A DNA stretch of 64,000 nt, taken from the NCBI GenBank assembly GCA_021784575.1, contig JAJYHX010000002.1, positions 248,001 to 312,000 of the forward strand, in the 5' to 3' direction. Under the pieces are notes generated by a model. That model was not told the origin of the DNA. It searched no databases and saw nothing but the letters and a program-made list of their open reading frames with translations. Below, piece after piece: positions 48,841 through 57,479 of the stretch (position 1 is the first letter of the stretch; each line of letters starts with the position of its first letter). The translations under genes and the position numbers were made by a program. Source of the DNA: Nitrospirota bacterium. GTDB lineage: Bacteria > Nitrospirota > JACRHJ01.

Positions 48841-49770
48841 CTAAGACCTGTTCAAAGTTTTTTTGATATTGCCATCGTCCTCTTTCCTCGTATGCGAAAG
48901 CGACGTCAGCATCTCGCCCAGGAGGCCGGTGGAGATGAACTGGATTCCGAGTATCACGAGCAGGACGGCCAGCGTAAATAGCGGCCTGCCGCCAATCCAC
49001 CGGCCCATGAGCCAGCCCGCCGCGAGGTAGACAAGCGTTAATCCGCCCGCCAACAGCAGGACAAGGCCGGGTATGCCGAAGAAATGCAAAGGCTTTTTTA
49101 TGTAACGCGTTATAAAGAGCACTGTAAGGAGGTCGAAGATGCCCTCAAGGAACCGCTTCGCGCCGAACTTCGTATGGCCGAACCTGCGCGGATGGTGATG
49201 AACCTTCACCTCGCCCACCCTGAAGCCGTTTGCAAAGGCGAGCGCCGGTATGAACCTGTGCTGCTCCCCGTAAATGGAAAGGCCTTTCACCACCTCGTTC
49301 TTGTACGCCTTCAGGCCGCAGTTCATGTCGTGGATCCTTACGCCCGTGAGCCTGGCCGTCAGCCAGTTTATGGCCTTAGACGGGAGCCGCTTGGACAGCG
49401 GGTCCTTCCTCGGGAACTTCCAGCCGGAGACGAGGTCGTATTCATTAAGCTTCGCAATCATGTTCGGTATCTCGGAGGGGTCGTCCTGGAGGTCGGCGTC
49501 CATCGTCACGACGGACTTTCCCTTAGCCTTCTCGAACCCCGCCGCGAGCGCCGCGCTCTTGCCGCGGTTCCTGCGGAAGGACACTACCACGACGCGCGGG
49601 TCTTCCCGGAAGAGCCTTTCCAGGACACCGAGCGAGCCGTCCGTCGAGCCGTCGTCCACGAATATTATCTCGCAGCTCCCGGCGCCCGGCAGGACCTCGC
49701 TTAAGCGCCTGTGCAGCTCCGGCAGGCTCTCTTCCTCGTTATACAACGGTATGACGACAGAAATGTCCAT
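48841..49770 (-). CDS. Family 2 glycosyltransferase with two C-terminal membrane helices
   Basis: A 309-residue polyprenyl-phosphate glycosyltransferase (GtrB/DPM-like): SVVIPLYNEEESLPELHRRL, EIIFVDDGSTDGSLG, VVTMDADLQDDPSEIPNM (DXD), DMNCGLKAYKNEVVKGL and HHHPRRFGHTKFGAKRFLEG, then two membrane helices. The start at 49770 is set by homology; a longer upstream frame overlaps the next gene and is rejected. Usually makes polyprenyl-phosphate-hexose for GT-C enzymes such as the neighbours. Confidence 0.92.
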   Translation of the reverse strand: MDISVVIPLYNEEESLPELHRRLSEVLPGAGSCEIIFVDDGSTDGSLGVLERLFREDPRVVVVSFRRNRGKSAALAAGFEKAKGKSVVTMDADLQDDPSEIPNMIAKLNEYDLVSGWKFPRKDPLSKRLPSKAINWLTARLTGVRIHDMNCGLKAYKNEVVKGLSIYGEQHRFIPALAFANGFRVGEVKVHHHPRRFGHTKFGAKRFLEGIFDLLTVLFITRYIKKPLHFFGIPGLVLLLAGGLTLVYLAAGWLMGRWIGGRPLFTLAVLLVILGIQFISTGLLGEMLTSLSHTRKEDDGNIKKTLNRS

Positions 49771-49775
49771 GTGCC

Positions 49776-50489
49776 TTACAATATCCCCAATATCGATTTT
49801 ATCTTCAGGAGCCAGACAACCGCGAGCGCCTCGAATATTATCCCCTTGTTCATCTTGGAGATGCCGGCCCTCCTGTCGGAGAACACTATGGGGATTTCCT
49901 TCATCCTGAGCCCCTTCTTCTGGCATAGGAAGTTCATCTCTATCTGGAACGAGTATCCGTCGGACTGTATCCGGGAGAGGTCGAGCTTCATAAGCGCCTC
50001 GCGCCTGAAGCATTTGTATCCGCCCGTCGTGTCGCGGAGCCTGAGGCCCGTAATCGTCCTTGCGTATACGCTCGCGAAATACGACAGCATCAGCCTCTTC
50101 AGGGGCCAGTTCAGTATCCTTATGCCGTCTATGTAGCGCGAGCCTATGACGACATCGGCCTCCCTTGCCGCATCGAGGAATTTCGGAATCTCCGCCGGGT
50201 CGTGCGAAAAGTCCGCATCCATCTCGAATATGTAGTCGTAGCCCTTGTCGAGCGCATAGCGGAAACCCTCGATGTATGCCGAACCGAGCCCCATCTTGTC
50301 GGCCCTGTGCATGACGTGGACGCGCGGGTTAGACTTTGCCATGTTGTCCGCCGCCGCCCCCGTTCCGTCCGGCGAGTTGTCGTCCACGACAAGCGCCTCG
50401 GTAATCTCCGAGACATCGAGCACCGCGCCGACAATTTTCCCGACGTTGCTTATCTCGTTATATGTCGGTATGACGACCAAAGCTCTCAA
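49776..50489 (-). CDS. Polyprenol monophosphomannose synthase-like glycosyltransferase
   Basis: A 237-residue DPM1-type enzyme: VVIPTYNEISNVGKIVGAVL, ALVVDDNSPDGTGAAA, IFEMDADFSHDPAEIPKFL (DAD metal site), VIGSRYIDG and DTTGGYKCFRREAL. No C-terminal membrane helix. It would supply polyprenyl-phosphate-mannose to the GT-C enzymes encoded nearby. Confidence 0.93.
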   Translation of the reverse strand: MRALVVIPTYNEISNVGKIVGAVLDVSEITEALVVDDNSPDGTGAAADNMAKSNPRVHVMHRADKMGLGSAYIEGFRYALDKGYDYIFEMDADFSHDPAEIPKFLDAAREADVVIGSRYIDGIRILNWPLKRLMLSYFASVYARTITGLRLRDTTGGYKCFRREALMKLDLSRIQSDGYSFQIEMNFLCQKKGLRMKEIPIVFSDRRAGISKMNKGIIFEALAVVWLLKIKSILGIL

Positions 50490-50511
50490 AATCTGCCGCC
50501 TCGAATTGCCA

Positions 50512-50573
50512 TCATCACTCCCCCGGCTTCGCCTTCCCCATTAATCTCAAGAGTGGGGTAAAGGGCGGCGTTA
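50512..50573. repeat. Dispersed repeat (AACGCCCCC..TTAAGA..GGGGG family, degenerate)
   Basis: CTCCCCCGGCTTCGCCTTCCCC, a TTAATCTCAAGA core and GTGGGGTAAAGGGCGGCGTTACC; related to 30130-30195 and 54926-54985. Lies between the YfhO and DPM1-like genes and slightly overlaps the end of the YfhO gene. Confidence 0.5.
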
Positions 50574-53102
50574 CCTCCGCGCGAACCTGAACCGCCAGAC
50601 GAACACAGACGCTATGAACGCCAGCGCCATTAGCGAAAAGGCCACGCCCAGGTGATACGTCCCCGGAGAGAATTTCAGCATGATGACGTGATTGCCCTTC
50701 GGCATCGGTATCCCGCGCAGGACGCAGTCCGTCCGGTAGATGCGCGTCCTGACGCCGTCCACGTAAGCCTTCCAGCCGGGATACCAGACCTCGGAGGCCA
50801 CGAGGAACGAATTGGCCGGGGCGGACACGTCCATGTCCATCTCGTCCGGTTCATATTTCGTAACCTTTACGCTCTGGCCCGTGAGGTCGGCGGACGGGTT
50901 TATGTAGAAGTCGAGCTTGCCTCTCCCGGAGACCACCGCGGCGTCGAACGGCGGGAAGCGCGGGTCGGAGATTACTCCCAGGGCCTGTTCCGGGTCGTCC
51001 ACCTTCATCAGCCTGTCCACAAGCCACGCGCGGGGCAGCGGGCCCTTTCTCTTGTAGAAATAGCAGTCCGAGTCGCTCAGCAGCTCGTATCTGTCCGCCA
51101 TAATCTTCCTGACCGCCGGGTCCTGTATCGCGCTGAAGTCGTAATCCGGCTGCTTCGGAAGCAGGAGATAGCGCGCGTTCAGGAGGTCGAGTATCGGGCC
51201 GTTGAAGGTTATGCTGCCAACCGTATTCATATAGTATTCGAGCGGCGCGGCATGATAGCCTGTCAGACTTTCGATCCCGTGGATAAGCAGCTGGTTGTTC
51301 ATATCCGGCGCGAACACCCTGAAGGGTTTGTCCTTGTCCGCTTCAAGCGTCTTTATCTGCGGCGTCTCCTTGTAGAATACGCTGTTCAGTTCCTTTACGG
51401 GGACGGTCTTTATCATCGACCAGTCCACCGGCCAGAGGTCGGCGAGTATAATTACGGAGACAATCAGCGTGAGGTATTTCCTGTTCAGCCAGCCCTTCCG
51501 GTATATCGTGAGCAGAGCAAGCGATACCGCCAGCATAAACGAAAAGATGAACATGTTCTTTATGAAGTATGACAGCCGCTGCATGACGTCGTCGTATTCG
51601 CCCCAGAGCATCTCCCGGACCCACTGGTGGTTAAGCCACATGTTCGCCGCGCCGAACATGTCCGACTTCCAGTAAAACGCAGCCGCCAGGACAAACGCGA
51701 GGACTGCGCGGCCTGCAAGGATGAAAATTAAAAGGCCGTCCATCTTCGGCTTCGGCCTGGCGGCGCTCCTGCCCTTTGTCTTGCTTGTCCTGCCTTCCGC
51801 CGCCGCCTTCGTCTTGTAATCCAGCAGGTATTGCACCCCGTGCGCGGCCAGGACGCTCCCGCATATCGGCGAGAGGATCATCACCGCGTAAGGTATGCGG
51901 AAGATGGAGAAGCCGGGGATGTATTTGTATATGTAGTAGTAAAACGGGTTGAACCCGCCAAGCGCGAGGAAACCCGTGAGCATTCCCATCCCAAGGAAAA
52001 ACCACGTGTAACGGCTCCGCCTGAAGAAGGCGCCGATAAGACCCAGGACGACGCCCAGGACGCCGAAGTAGTCGAGAGAGAGCTTAAGACCCATCCTGCC
52101 CCGGTAGAATATCCTGCGGTTCGTGGTTCCCAGAAGCTTTGCCAACCAGGGAGCGGTGGGATTTATGGTGGGCAAGGTTGGGCCGTAGTTCTTGCCCCAG
52201 CCGAACGGGTCGTGCATTATCGTATAGAGCATGTCCTCCGGCGGCATGGAAAAAGACGTCGCGAACCGGTAGGATGACGCGGCGGTCATCGTCCCGCCCT
52301 GGCCGCGCTCCGTGAACTTCTTGTACTGAAACGCGGGAATGAGCACCGCCGCATAGAGTAGCGTTCCTATCCCGAAGGCGAACACGAAACCGCCAGCGCC
52401 CTTCAGCGCCCATTTCCAGCCCCTCGTCCTGAAACCGGCGGCCAGCCTCATAAGGAGGAACATGAGAAGCGTTATCCCGCAGTAGAAAAGTATCTGGATA
52501 TGGCCGCCGTAGAACATAAGCCCGACGAACAGGCCCATTACGGCGACGTTGAACAGGAACTCCCCGTCCAGCAAACGGTCGAGGAACAAAAGCGCAAGCG
52601 GCAGCCACGTCATGGTGAATATCTTCCCGCCGTGTCCGGGATAGACGAGCGTCACCAGGTGCGGCGCGGACATGAAAATCAGCCCGCCGACAAACGACGC
52701 CTGTTTCGACAGGCCAAGATGCCTCAAGAAAGCGAAGAGAAAGCATCCCATGAGGATGAAATGGATTATGTAGAGATAGCCGGTCGCGAACTTCGGCGAA
52801 AACAGGAAGTATATCCAGCTCCCGGGATAGAGGACATGGAACGAGAAACTCGCAAGGAGCGGCATCCCGGAGAATATATAGGGGTTCCAGAGCGGCATGT
52901 AGTGATACCTGAATATGTCCTTCATCCCGACGACCTGCATCGGGTAGCTCTGCGAAACCGTATCCGTGCCGAAGGCGAAGTTCCCGGGCACGAGGTATTT
53001 CCAGAAACACACATGCGCGAGGACGATATAGATGAGTATGTATGTCAGGCTCGTGAAGCTTCCGTCTTTCTCGTCTATGAAATAGGATTTGAACATTGAC
53101 AA
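50571..53102 (-). CDS. YfhO-family membrane glycosyltransferase
   Basis: An 843-residue membrane protein with about thirteen helices and a periplasmic C-terminal part. The N-terminal loop has FGTDTVSQSYPMQVVGMKDIFR and LWNPYIFSGMPLLASFS, hallmarks of the YfhO/GT-C family; the end has the beta-rich region with PRAWLVDRLMKVDDPEQALG, typical of YfhO. In other bacteria YfhO glycosylates teichoic acids or related polymers using lipid-linked sugars. An ATG at 53096 is an alternative start. Confidence 0.88.
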   Translation of the reverse strand: MSMFKSYFIDEKDGSFTSLTYILIYIVLAHVCFWKYLVPGNFAFGTDTVSQSYPMQVVGMKDIFRYHYMPLWNPYIFSGMPLLASFSFHVLYPGSWIYFLFSPKFATGYLYIIHFILMGCFLFAFLRHLGLSKQASFVGGLIFMSAPHLVTLVYPGHGGKIFTMTWLPLALLFLDRLLDGEFLFNVAVMGLFVGLMFYGGHIQILFYCGITLLMFLLMRLAAGFRTRGWKWALKGAGGFVFAFGIGTLLYAAVLIPAFQYKKFTERGQGGTMTAASSYRFATSFSMPPEDMLYTIMHDPFGWGKNYGPTLPTINPTAPWLAKLLGTTNRRIFYRGRMGLKLSLDYFGVLGVVLGLIGAFFRRSRYTWFFLGMGMLTGFLALGGFNPFYYYIYKYIPGFSIFRIPYAVMILSPICGSVLAAHGVQYLLDYKTKAAAEGRTSKTKGRSAARPKPKMDGLLIFILAGRAVLAFVLAAAFYWKSDMFGAANMWLNHQWVREMLWGEYDDVMQRLSYFIKNMFIFSFMLAVSLALLTIYRKGWLNRKYLTLIVSVIILADLWPVDWSMIKTVPVKELNSVFYKETPQIKTLEADKDKPFRVFAPDMNNQLLIHGIESLTGYHAAPLEYYMNTVGSITFNGPILDLLNARYLLLPKQPDYDFSAIQDPAVRKIMADRYELLSDSDCYFYKRKGPLPRAWLVDRLMKVDDPEQALGVISDPRFPPFDAAVVSGRGKLDFYINPSADLTGQSVKVTKYEPDEMDMDVSAPANSFLVASEVWYPGWKAYVDGVRTRIYRTDCVLRGIPMPKGNHVIMLKFSPGTYHLGVAFSLMALAFIASVFVWRFRFARR

Positions 53103-53118
53103 AGAACTCTCCTTGTTG

Positions 53119-53916
53119 CTATTTCCCCAGTAAGTATTCCGCGCCCATCACGAAAACCTCGCGCGCCGCCGGAACCGCCCCCAGGGGTGAGCGCCTCGTT
53201 TTCCAGCCGTAGCGTATCTCGTGCGACGGGCTGAAGAGGTAATATTCCTCGTCGATTACCCAAAGCCCCGTTTCTGCGGCCAGTTTCCTGAAACCGGATA
53301 TGGTCATCCGGCACCGCCTAAGCTCGGCGATTGCCGCCCGCGCCTCTTCCGGCTCGTTCGTCAAACCGGCAAGCATGTCGAAAAGCGCCGCCGGGAGCAG
53401 ACTCAACCCCGGCAGCTTCCTGAGCTTAGATTTCAGGAGCGTCTGCTGGTGCAGGCCGAACGGCGAATAATACGGCGGGAAGGTAACGAGCAGCCTCGCG
53501 CCGCCGGCCATCAGCCCGGCCACTGACTCAAAAAAAGCGGCCTTCCTGTCCCATGGTATGTGCTCTATGACGTCCCTCAGCACCACAAGCCCGAACCCCG
53601 CTCCGCCGTCGTCCAGGAATTCCCTGGCCCCCGGAGCGGTTATATCGCAAACAATGTATCTGAGGCGCGGCGAACCGCATTTCTTCCTGTCAAAGCGTTT
53701 TATCTCAACGCCCGTGCAGTCGGCCCCCCAGTCCGCGAGCGCGGCCGTAAAGCCGCCGTCTCCGCAGCCTATGTCCAGGACCCTAAGGCCGTCCGGACGC
53801 AGGCCCCGGTCCTTGAACTTCGGGACGTAGAAATCCCTCGCCAGGTTATATTGATACGTCCAGTAATAATCCGCCCAAGACGGAAAATCGGACAGGTTCA
53901 GTTTCCTGCTATGCAT
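53119..53916 (-). CDS. Class I SAM-dependent methyltransferase
   Basis: A 265-residue methyltransferase: LRVLDIGCGDGGFTAALADWG (motif I), YIVCDITAPG, GLVVLRDVIEHIPWDRKAAFFESVAGLM and a final beta strand region. Placed between the YfhO and GT2 genes; probably modifies a sugar or lipid in the surface glycan. Confidence 0.88.
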   Translation of the reverse strand: MHSRKLNLSDFPSWADYYWTYQYNLARDFYVPKFKDRGLRPDGLRVLDIGCGDGGFTAALADWGADCTGVEIKRFDRKKCGSPRLRYIVCDITAPGAREFLDDGGAGFGLVVLRDVIEHIPWDRKAAFFESVAGLMAGGARLLVTFPPYYSPFGLHQQTLLKSKLRKLPGLSLLPAALFDMLAGLTNEPEEARAAIAELRRCRMTISGFRKLAAETGLWVIDEEYYLFSPSHEIRYGWKTRRSPLGAVPAAREVFVMGAEYLLGK

Positions 53917-53946
53917 ATTCTGTCCGGCACACGGCGCGCGGCTCGT

Positions 53947-54924
53947 TCATGTCTGTTTTCTTAGCTCCACGCGCCTGAGGCTGTACATCACATCGGGCCT
54001 CGCGCCGCCCTTCCCGGCGAATTTCTTCACGGCCCCCCAGACAAACCCCGCGCCGTAGCCCAGGTGCAGAGCGGCGAAGAGAAACGGCATGACAAAGAAA
54101 TAGAGCGGGTTCTTCGCCTCGAGCGCCGCGGCCAGCGAGAATATAAGGCACAGGATAATATATAACAGGGCCGGGATAAAATAAACCGGATTCCAGACGG
54201 CAAGAAGCCCAAGGCAATAGATCAGGAACAAAGACGGCGCCATGTGCAGGGGCTTGAAGCCCTCCGGGTGCTGGTAGTTCTGGTCCATCCTGCCGCGCCC
54301 GTATGTGAAGACCTGCCTGAGATACGCCCTGAAACTCGGCCTCTGGCTCCTGTAAAGCCAGGCGTCCGGCACGTAAAGGAATATCCTGCCCTCCGAGACG
54401 AGCCGGTTTAAAAGCTCGTTCTCCTCGTTCGGGTAGAGGTTCTCGTTGAACCCGCCCGCATTGAGGAAAGCGGATTTTCTGAAGCTCAGGTTCGCAAGGA
54501 TAAGCTCGTTCTCCGTCCCGCGCCTCTCGGCCCCGAGTTTTTTGTATCTCGCCCGGATTGTCGAGCCGCCGAAAGGCGACGAAAGCGCGAGCCCAAACCC
54601 TTTTCGCAGAAACCCGTCCGAAGGCGGCGTTATAATCGGCCCGCCGACACCCGCGACGGAAGGGTCGGCATAGCGCGCCGCGACAGTCCTGAAAAGACCC
54701 GGCGTGGCGAGCGAGTCGTCGTCGAGGAAATAGAGTATCTCCCCCTTTGCCTCCTTCGCGGCCCGGTTCCTCTGGACGGAAGGCTGACGCCCCTCCGCGA
54801 CCAGCGCCTCGAGCCGCTCACCGGGGTAATCGACGTCCTTCAACGCCTCGAGCGCCCGGACGTATCCCCCCGGCTTCACGGGTATAATTACGGAGATGAA
54901 AGGGAAATCCATAGACCTCTTCAT
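53947..54924 (-). CDS. Family 2 glycosyltransferase with C-terminal membrane helices
   Basis: A 325-residue GT2: FISVIIPVKPGGYVRALEALKDV, LEALVAEGRQPSVQRNRAAKEAKGEILYFLDDDSLATPGLF (DDD metal site), GVGGPIITPPSDG and YPNEENELLNRLVSEGR, then two to three membrane helices (residues about 220-300). The start at 54924 (MKRSMDFPF) is chosen for position; 54912 is an alternative. First gene of the minus-strand glycan run. Confidence 0.85.
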   Translation of the reverse strand: MKRSMDFPFISVIIPVKPGGYVRALEALKDVDYPGERLEALVAEGRQPSVQRNRAAKEAKGEILYFLDDDSLATPGLFRTVAARYADPSVAGVGGPIITPPSDGFLRKGFGLALSSPFGGSTIRARYKKLGAERRGTENELILANLSFRKSAFLNAGGFNENLYPNEENELLNRLVSEGRIFLYVPDAWLYRSQRPSFRAYLRQVFTYGRGRMDQNYQHPEGFKPLHMAPSLFLIYCLGLLAVWNPVYFIPALLYIILCLIFSLAAALEAKNPLYFFVMPFLFAALHLGYGAGFVWGAVKKFAGKGGARPDVMYSLRRVELRKQT

Positions 54925-54925
54925 A

Positions 54926-54985
54926 ACTCCCCCCGCTTCGCTTCCCACTCTTATCTTAAGAGGGGGACAGGAGGGGGCGTTACTT
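54926..54985. repeat. Dispersed repeat (AACGCCCCC..TTAAGA..GGGGG family)
   Basis: AACTCCCCCCGCTTCG, CTCTTATCTTAAGAG core and GGGGGCGTTACTTAAG; clearly related to 30130-30195 and 57051-57092. It lies just upstream of the GT2 start and would be in its 5' leader. Confidence 0.6.
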
Positions 54986-55051
54986 AAGTTTCTGTATATT
55001 ATCACATCCTCAAAACTCCTTCAACAATAAATAGTTTTCTCCATTTTGATG

Positions 55052-55060
55052 TGCTATGAT
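55052..55060 (+). promoter_or_regulatory. Extended -10 promoter of rsmD
   Basis: TGCTATGAT (TATGAT at 55055-55060) ends six bases before the ATG at 55067. No Shine-Dalgarno is present between, so the mRNA would be leaderless. Confidence 0.45.
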
Positions 55061-55066
55061 GCCCGC

Positions 55067-55774
55067 ATGAGGATCTCGGGCGGAGAATCGAAGGGGCGGC
55101 GGATTGCACCGCCGCCACGAAGCCGGTCTGCCGGCCATTCGGGAGTCCGGCCCACGTCGGACAAGGTGCGGGAGGCGCTGTTCTCGATACTTGGCGAGCG
55201 GGTTAAGGATGCGGTATTCCTTGAGCTTTACGCCGGGACGGGCGCGGTGGGCATCGAGGCCGTCTCGCGCGGGGCAAAGCGGGCCGTATTCGTTGACAAT
55301 TCGCCGAGGTCCGTCCGTCTCATCCGCGAGAACCTCGAACGCTTAAGCTGCCGTGACAGGTCCGCCGTAGCGGCAAAGGACGCGCTCGTCTTCCTCAGGA
55401 AAACCGCGCGGGAGCTTGGGCCCTACGACATAGTCTTCGCCGACCCTCCGTATCACGAAGCCCTCTCCCGGCGCGGAGCCTGCCCCGGTATGTATAAAAC
55501 CGGTGCGCCACCATCCACCACGGGTGGGAAGGGTACATTTCCACCCTCTCCCTCGATGGGAGAGGGCGGGGAGAGGGTGAACATTCATGTCCCCGAATTC
55601 CTGGAGCTTCTCGGAAGCGCGGAGCTGTCGGATGTTTTACCGGAAGGCGCGCTCGTCGCCTACGAACACTTCAGGAAAAATCCGGCCCCGGAGCATACTG
55701 GGCGTCTTGTGAAGAAGAAGGACTATCCTTACGGCGATACGGTGGTAAGTCTGTATGTTGTAATGGAAGGATAA
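55067..55774 (+). CDS. rsmD: 16S rRNA (guanine966-N2)-methyltransferase RsmD with an in-frame insertion
   Basis: A 235-residue methyltransferase: MRISGGESKGRRI, VRPTSDKVREALFSIL (RsmD signature), FLELYAGTGAVGIEAVSRGA (motif I), and the catalytic DPPY. Directly after DPPYHE about 40 foreign residues appear (ALSRRGACPGMYKTG, then a Pro/Gly/Ser-rich stretch), encoded by a copy of the dispersed CCCTCTCCC palindrome; the normal fold resumes at EFLELLGSAELSDVLPEGALVAYEHF. RsmD is normally about 190 residues, so the insertion explains the excess. The start at 55067 is preferred to an upstream ATG at 55046. Confidence 0.85.
   Translation: MRISGGESKGRRIAPPPRSRSAGHSGVRPTSDKVREALFSILGERVKDAVFLELYAGTGAVGIEAVSRGAKRAVFVDNSPRSVRLIRENLERLSCRDRSAVAAKDALVFLRKTARELGPYDIVFADPPYHEALSRRGACPGMYKTGAPPSTTGGKGTFPPSPSMGEGGERVNIHVPEFLELLGSAELSDVLPEGALVAYEHFRKNPAPEHTGRLVKKKDYPYGDTVVSLYVVMEG
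55480..55600. repeat. Palindromic repeat inserted within the rsmD coding frame
   Basis: The core (about 55535-55580) contains CACCCTCTCCCTC..GGGAGAGGGCGGGGAGAGGGTG, matching intergenic copies at 13474, 29442 and 56877. The insertion keeps the frame open, adding about 40 codons right after the catalytic DPPY. Confidence 0.75.
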
Positions 55775-55804
55775 GAAAGGCCGGCCATGCGGCCGGCCTT
55801 TCTT
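55773..55804. terminator. Bidirectional intrinsic terminator
   Basis: A perfect 14-bp stem (55773-55786 with 55791-55804, loop ATGC) with A-rich and T-rich flanks, between convergent rsmD and the secreted protein gene. Confidence 0.85.
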
Positions 55805-55822
55805 TGGAACAAAACACGCTTC

Positions 55823-56554
55823 TTACATGCTTATCTCTGTGCCGTCGTTTACAATCCCGACATCCTCGACAGACAGCGAGCCGACGCCTATCGCGGCCCA
55901 GGCCTGCGCCGCCGTAGTCGTCAGGGTCGAGAGGTCCCCGCTTGTCGCCGGGCTTGTGCCGTTCAGGGTATCTATCATGGCATAGACGGTAACCGTATAG
56001 TCGCCCGCGCTCACGTTGGGGAACATGAAATTGAACGAGTGGGCGCTCTGCGTCTGGAGTATTAGGTCGATAATCGACGGCTCGGTAACTAACGAGACCT
56101 GCCCGGTGGTGAGGTTGGCGGTAGCGCCGGTTATTATTCCCTGGAGCGTCGCGGAAAGCGTCTGGATCCTGCAATCATACGCCACGCCGTTATCCACCCC
56201 GTTGCCGAGTTCGGTGGGCAGCGCGTCTGTCTGGTTGCCGTTCGGATCCGTTATCACGCATTTAACCCTTATCTGCGCCGAGGCCGACGCCGTGCTCTTG
56301 TTTCCGTTGCTGGCGACCTGGGTATTGGTGTAAAGCGCGGTCTCCAGGCTCGGCGTGATGAGGAGCGACTGGTTGCTGGGCATATGGAGCGTGGTCGTAA
56401 GGATAGGCGTCCAGGCCATCACCGTGTTCGTCTGCTGGGTAATCAGGGCCTCGTTGCTCACCTGCATCGCGACCTTGCTGGAGGCGGCGAATGCTGAGCC
56501 GGAGACAAGGATAACCGAAAGAACTGCTGCTAAAGCGATTAGCGACTTCTTCAT
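55823..56554 (-). CDS. Secreted protein of unknown function
   Basis: A 243-residue exported protein: clear signal peptide (MKKSLIALAAVLSVILVSGSAFAA), then a Thr/Ser/Asn-rich, beta-type sequence with few charges and only two cysteines (VKCVITD and AYDCRIQ), perhaps a disulfide. Strong Shine-Dalgarno (GGAGG) upstream. No family recognised. The composition resembles secreted surface or fibre proteins. It stands alone, next to a repeat-rich gap. Confidence 0.7.
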   Translation of the reverse strand: MKKSLIALAAVLSVILVSGSAFAASSKVAMQVSNEALITQQTNTVMAWTPILTTTLHMPSNQSLLITPSLETALYTNTQVASNGNKSTASASAQIRVKCVITDPNGNQTDALPTELGNGVDNGVAYDCRIQTLSATLQGIITGATANLTTGQVSLVTEPSIIDLILQTQSAHSFNFMFPNVSAGDYTVTVYAMIDTLNGTSPATSGDLSTLTTTAAQAWAAIGVGSLSVEDVGIVNDGTEISM

Positions 56555-56558
56555 CTGA

Positions 56559-57147
56559 ATTTCCTCCTTTTACGCTTAAAAAAAACAGCTTTTGAACACC
56601 GGATTATTACTCTTTTAGAAAAAACTGCCCCCCTTTCCTTTTTGTATTTGATTCCCTGGTTCTGTTTTTGTGATTTTATGTAAATTACTGAAGCAATATT
56701 ACTTCAAAATCAATATAACTCATACGTCGTGATGTGTCAAGGCGCGCGCGAACGATTACGCCCGTCATTCCCGCAAAGGAGGAACTCCAGGAATTTTCAG
56801 GATATTCGGCTCGTCCCGAACATCCTGACCTTGCTCCCCGCCGGTGCTCATCGTATGGGCGCGAGTTCACTTGTGCCCGGACGTCAGCCCTCTCCCACCG
56901 TCGGGAGCCGGTTCCCTCCCCCAGCAGCGGGGGAGGGCAAAAGTTTACCCCTCTCCCTTTCATGGGAGGGGGTGGCCGAAGGCCGGGAGAGGGTTCGCCG
57001 CCACCTCCACGCCTGGCATTCTGAGCAGCGCGAAGAATCCGCAGTTGTCATAACGCCCCCTCGTTCCCCCTCTTATCTTAAGAGGGGGATGAATGATGAT
57101 GCTATTCGCTAATACTTCAACGCAGGCACCCGTGAGCAATCCTCATC
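56559..57147. other. Repeat-rich intergenic region
   Basis: No gene is supported. It should hold the promoter of the secreted protein gene (A/T-rich 56575-56720). Then come in order: a GTCATTCCCGC palindrome (56761-56796), CCCTCTCCC units (56877-57000), a 'CATTCTGAGCAGCGCGAAGAATCC' type unit (57012-57046) and an AACGCCCCC..TTAAGAGGGGG unit (57051-57092). It is a mosaic of all the short repeat families found elsewhere in the window. Confidence 0.65.
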
Positions 57148-57345
57148 GGTAGGCGAAGTTCATTGTCAGCGGCTATTCCGGATTAGTCATGCAACCGATT
57201 GATTATTAAAGTAAAAAATATTAACAATCACATTTTCTCGGCGGCATCGAAAGCGGCTCGAAAATGGGCCGTTTTTTGGCAATTTCAGGCCAAAAAGGGT
57301 GTGCGGGGAAGGCGTGATTTCGGGGCAAAAAGTGTGCGCCGGGAC
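57148..57345 (-). repeat. Dispersed long repeat, copy 3 (longest)
   Basis: Reverse-strand copy of the repeat at 12543-12664 and 16450-16620. It starts at the same right boundary (GGTAGGCGAAG on the plus strand), keeps the TAATCCGGAA, TTTAATAATC and TTTCGATGCCG blocks, and extends further into two to three degenerate ~33-base tandem units of the type 'CACACTTTTTGCCCCGAAAT'. A plus-strand frame over it (57199-57474) is arginine-rich with no family and is not called. 57346-57479 holds nothing recognisable. Confidence 0.75.
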
Positions 57346-57479
57346 AGGGCGATTCCTGGGCAGAAAACGGGCATGGGGACAGGCACGATTCATCTGACGA
57401 GGCGGCGGAAGGAAGCGTATCGCCGCCGCTTGGCCGAGGGTCGCCTCCAAGGTCGGCGCTGGCAGATTACTTAATAAAA

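Noticed and set aside
57199-57474. Plus-strand 91-aa arginine-rich frame across the long repeat
   Set aside because: Coincides with the dispersed repeat, which is not conserved as a frame in the other two copies.
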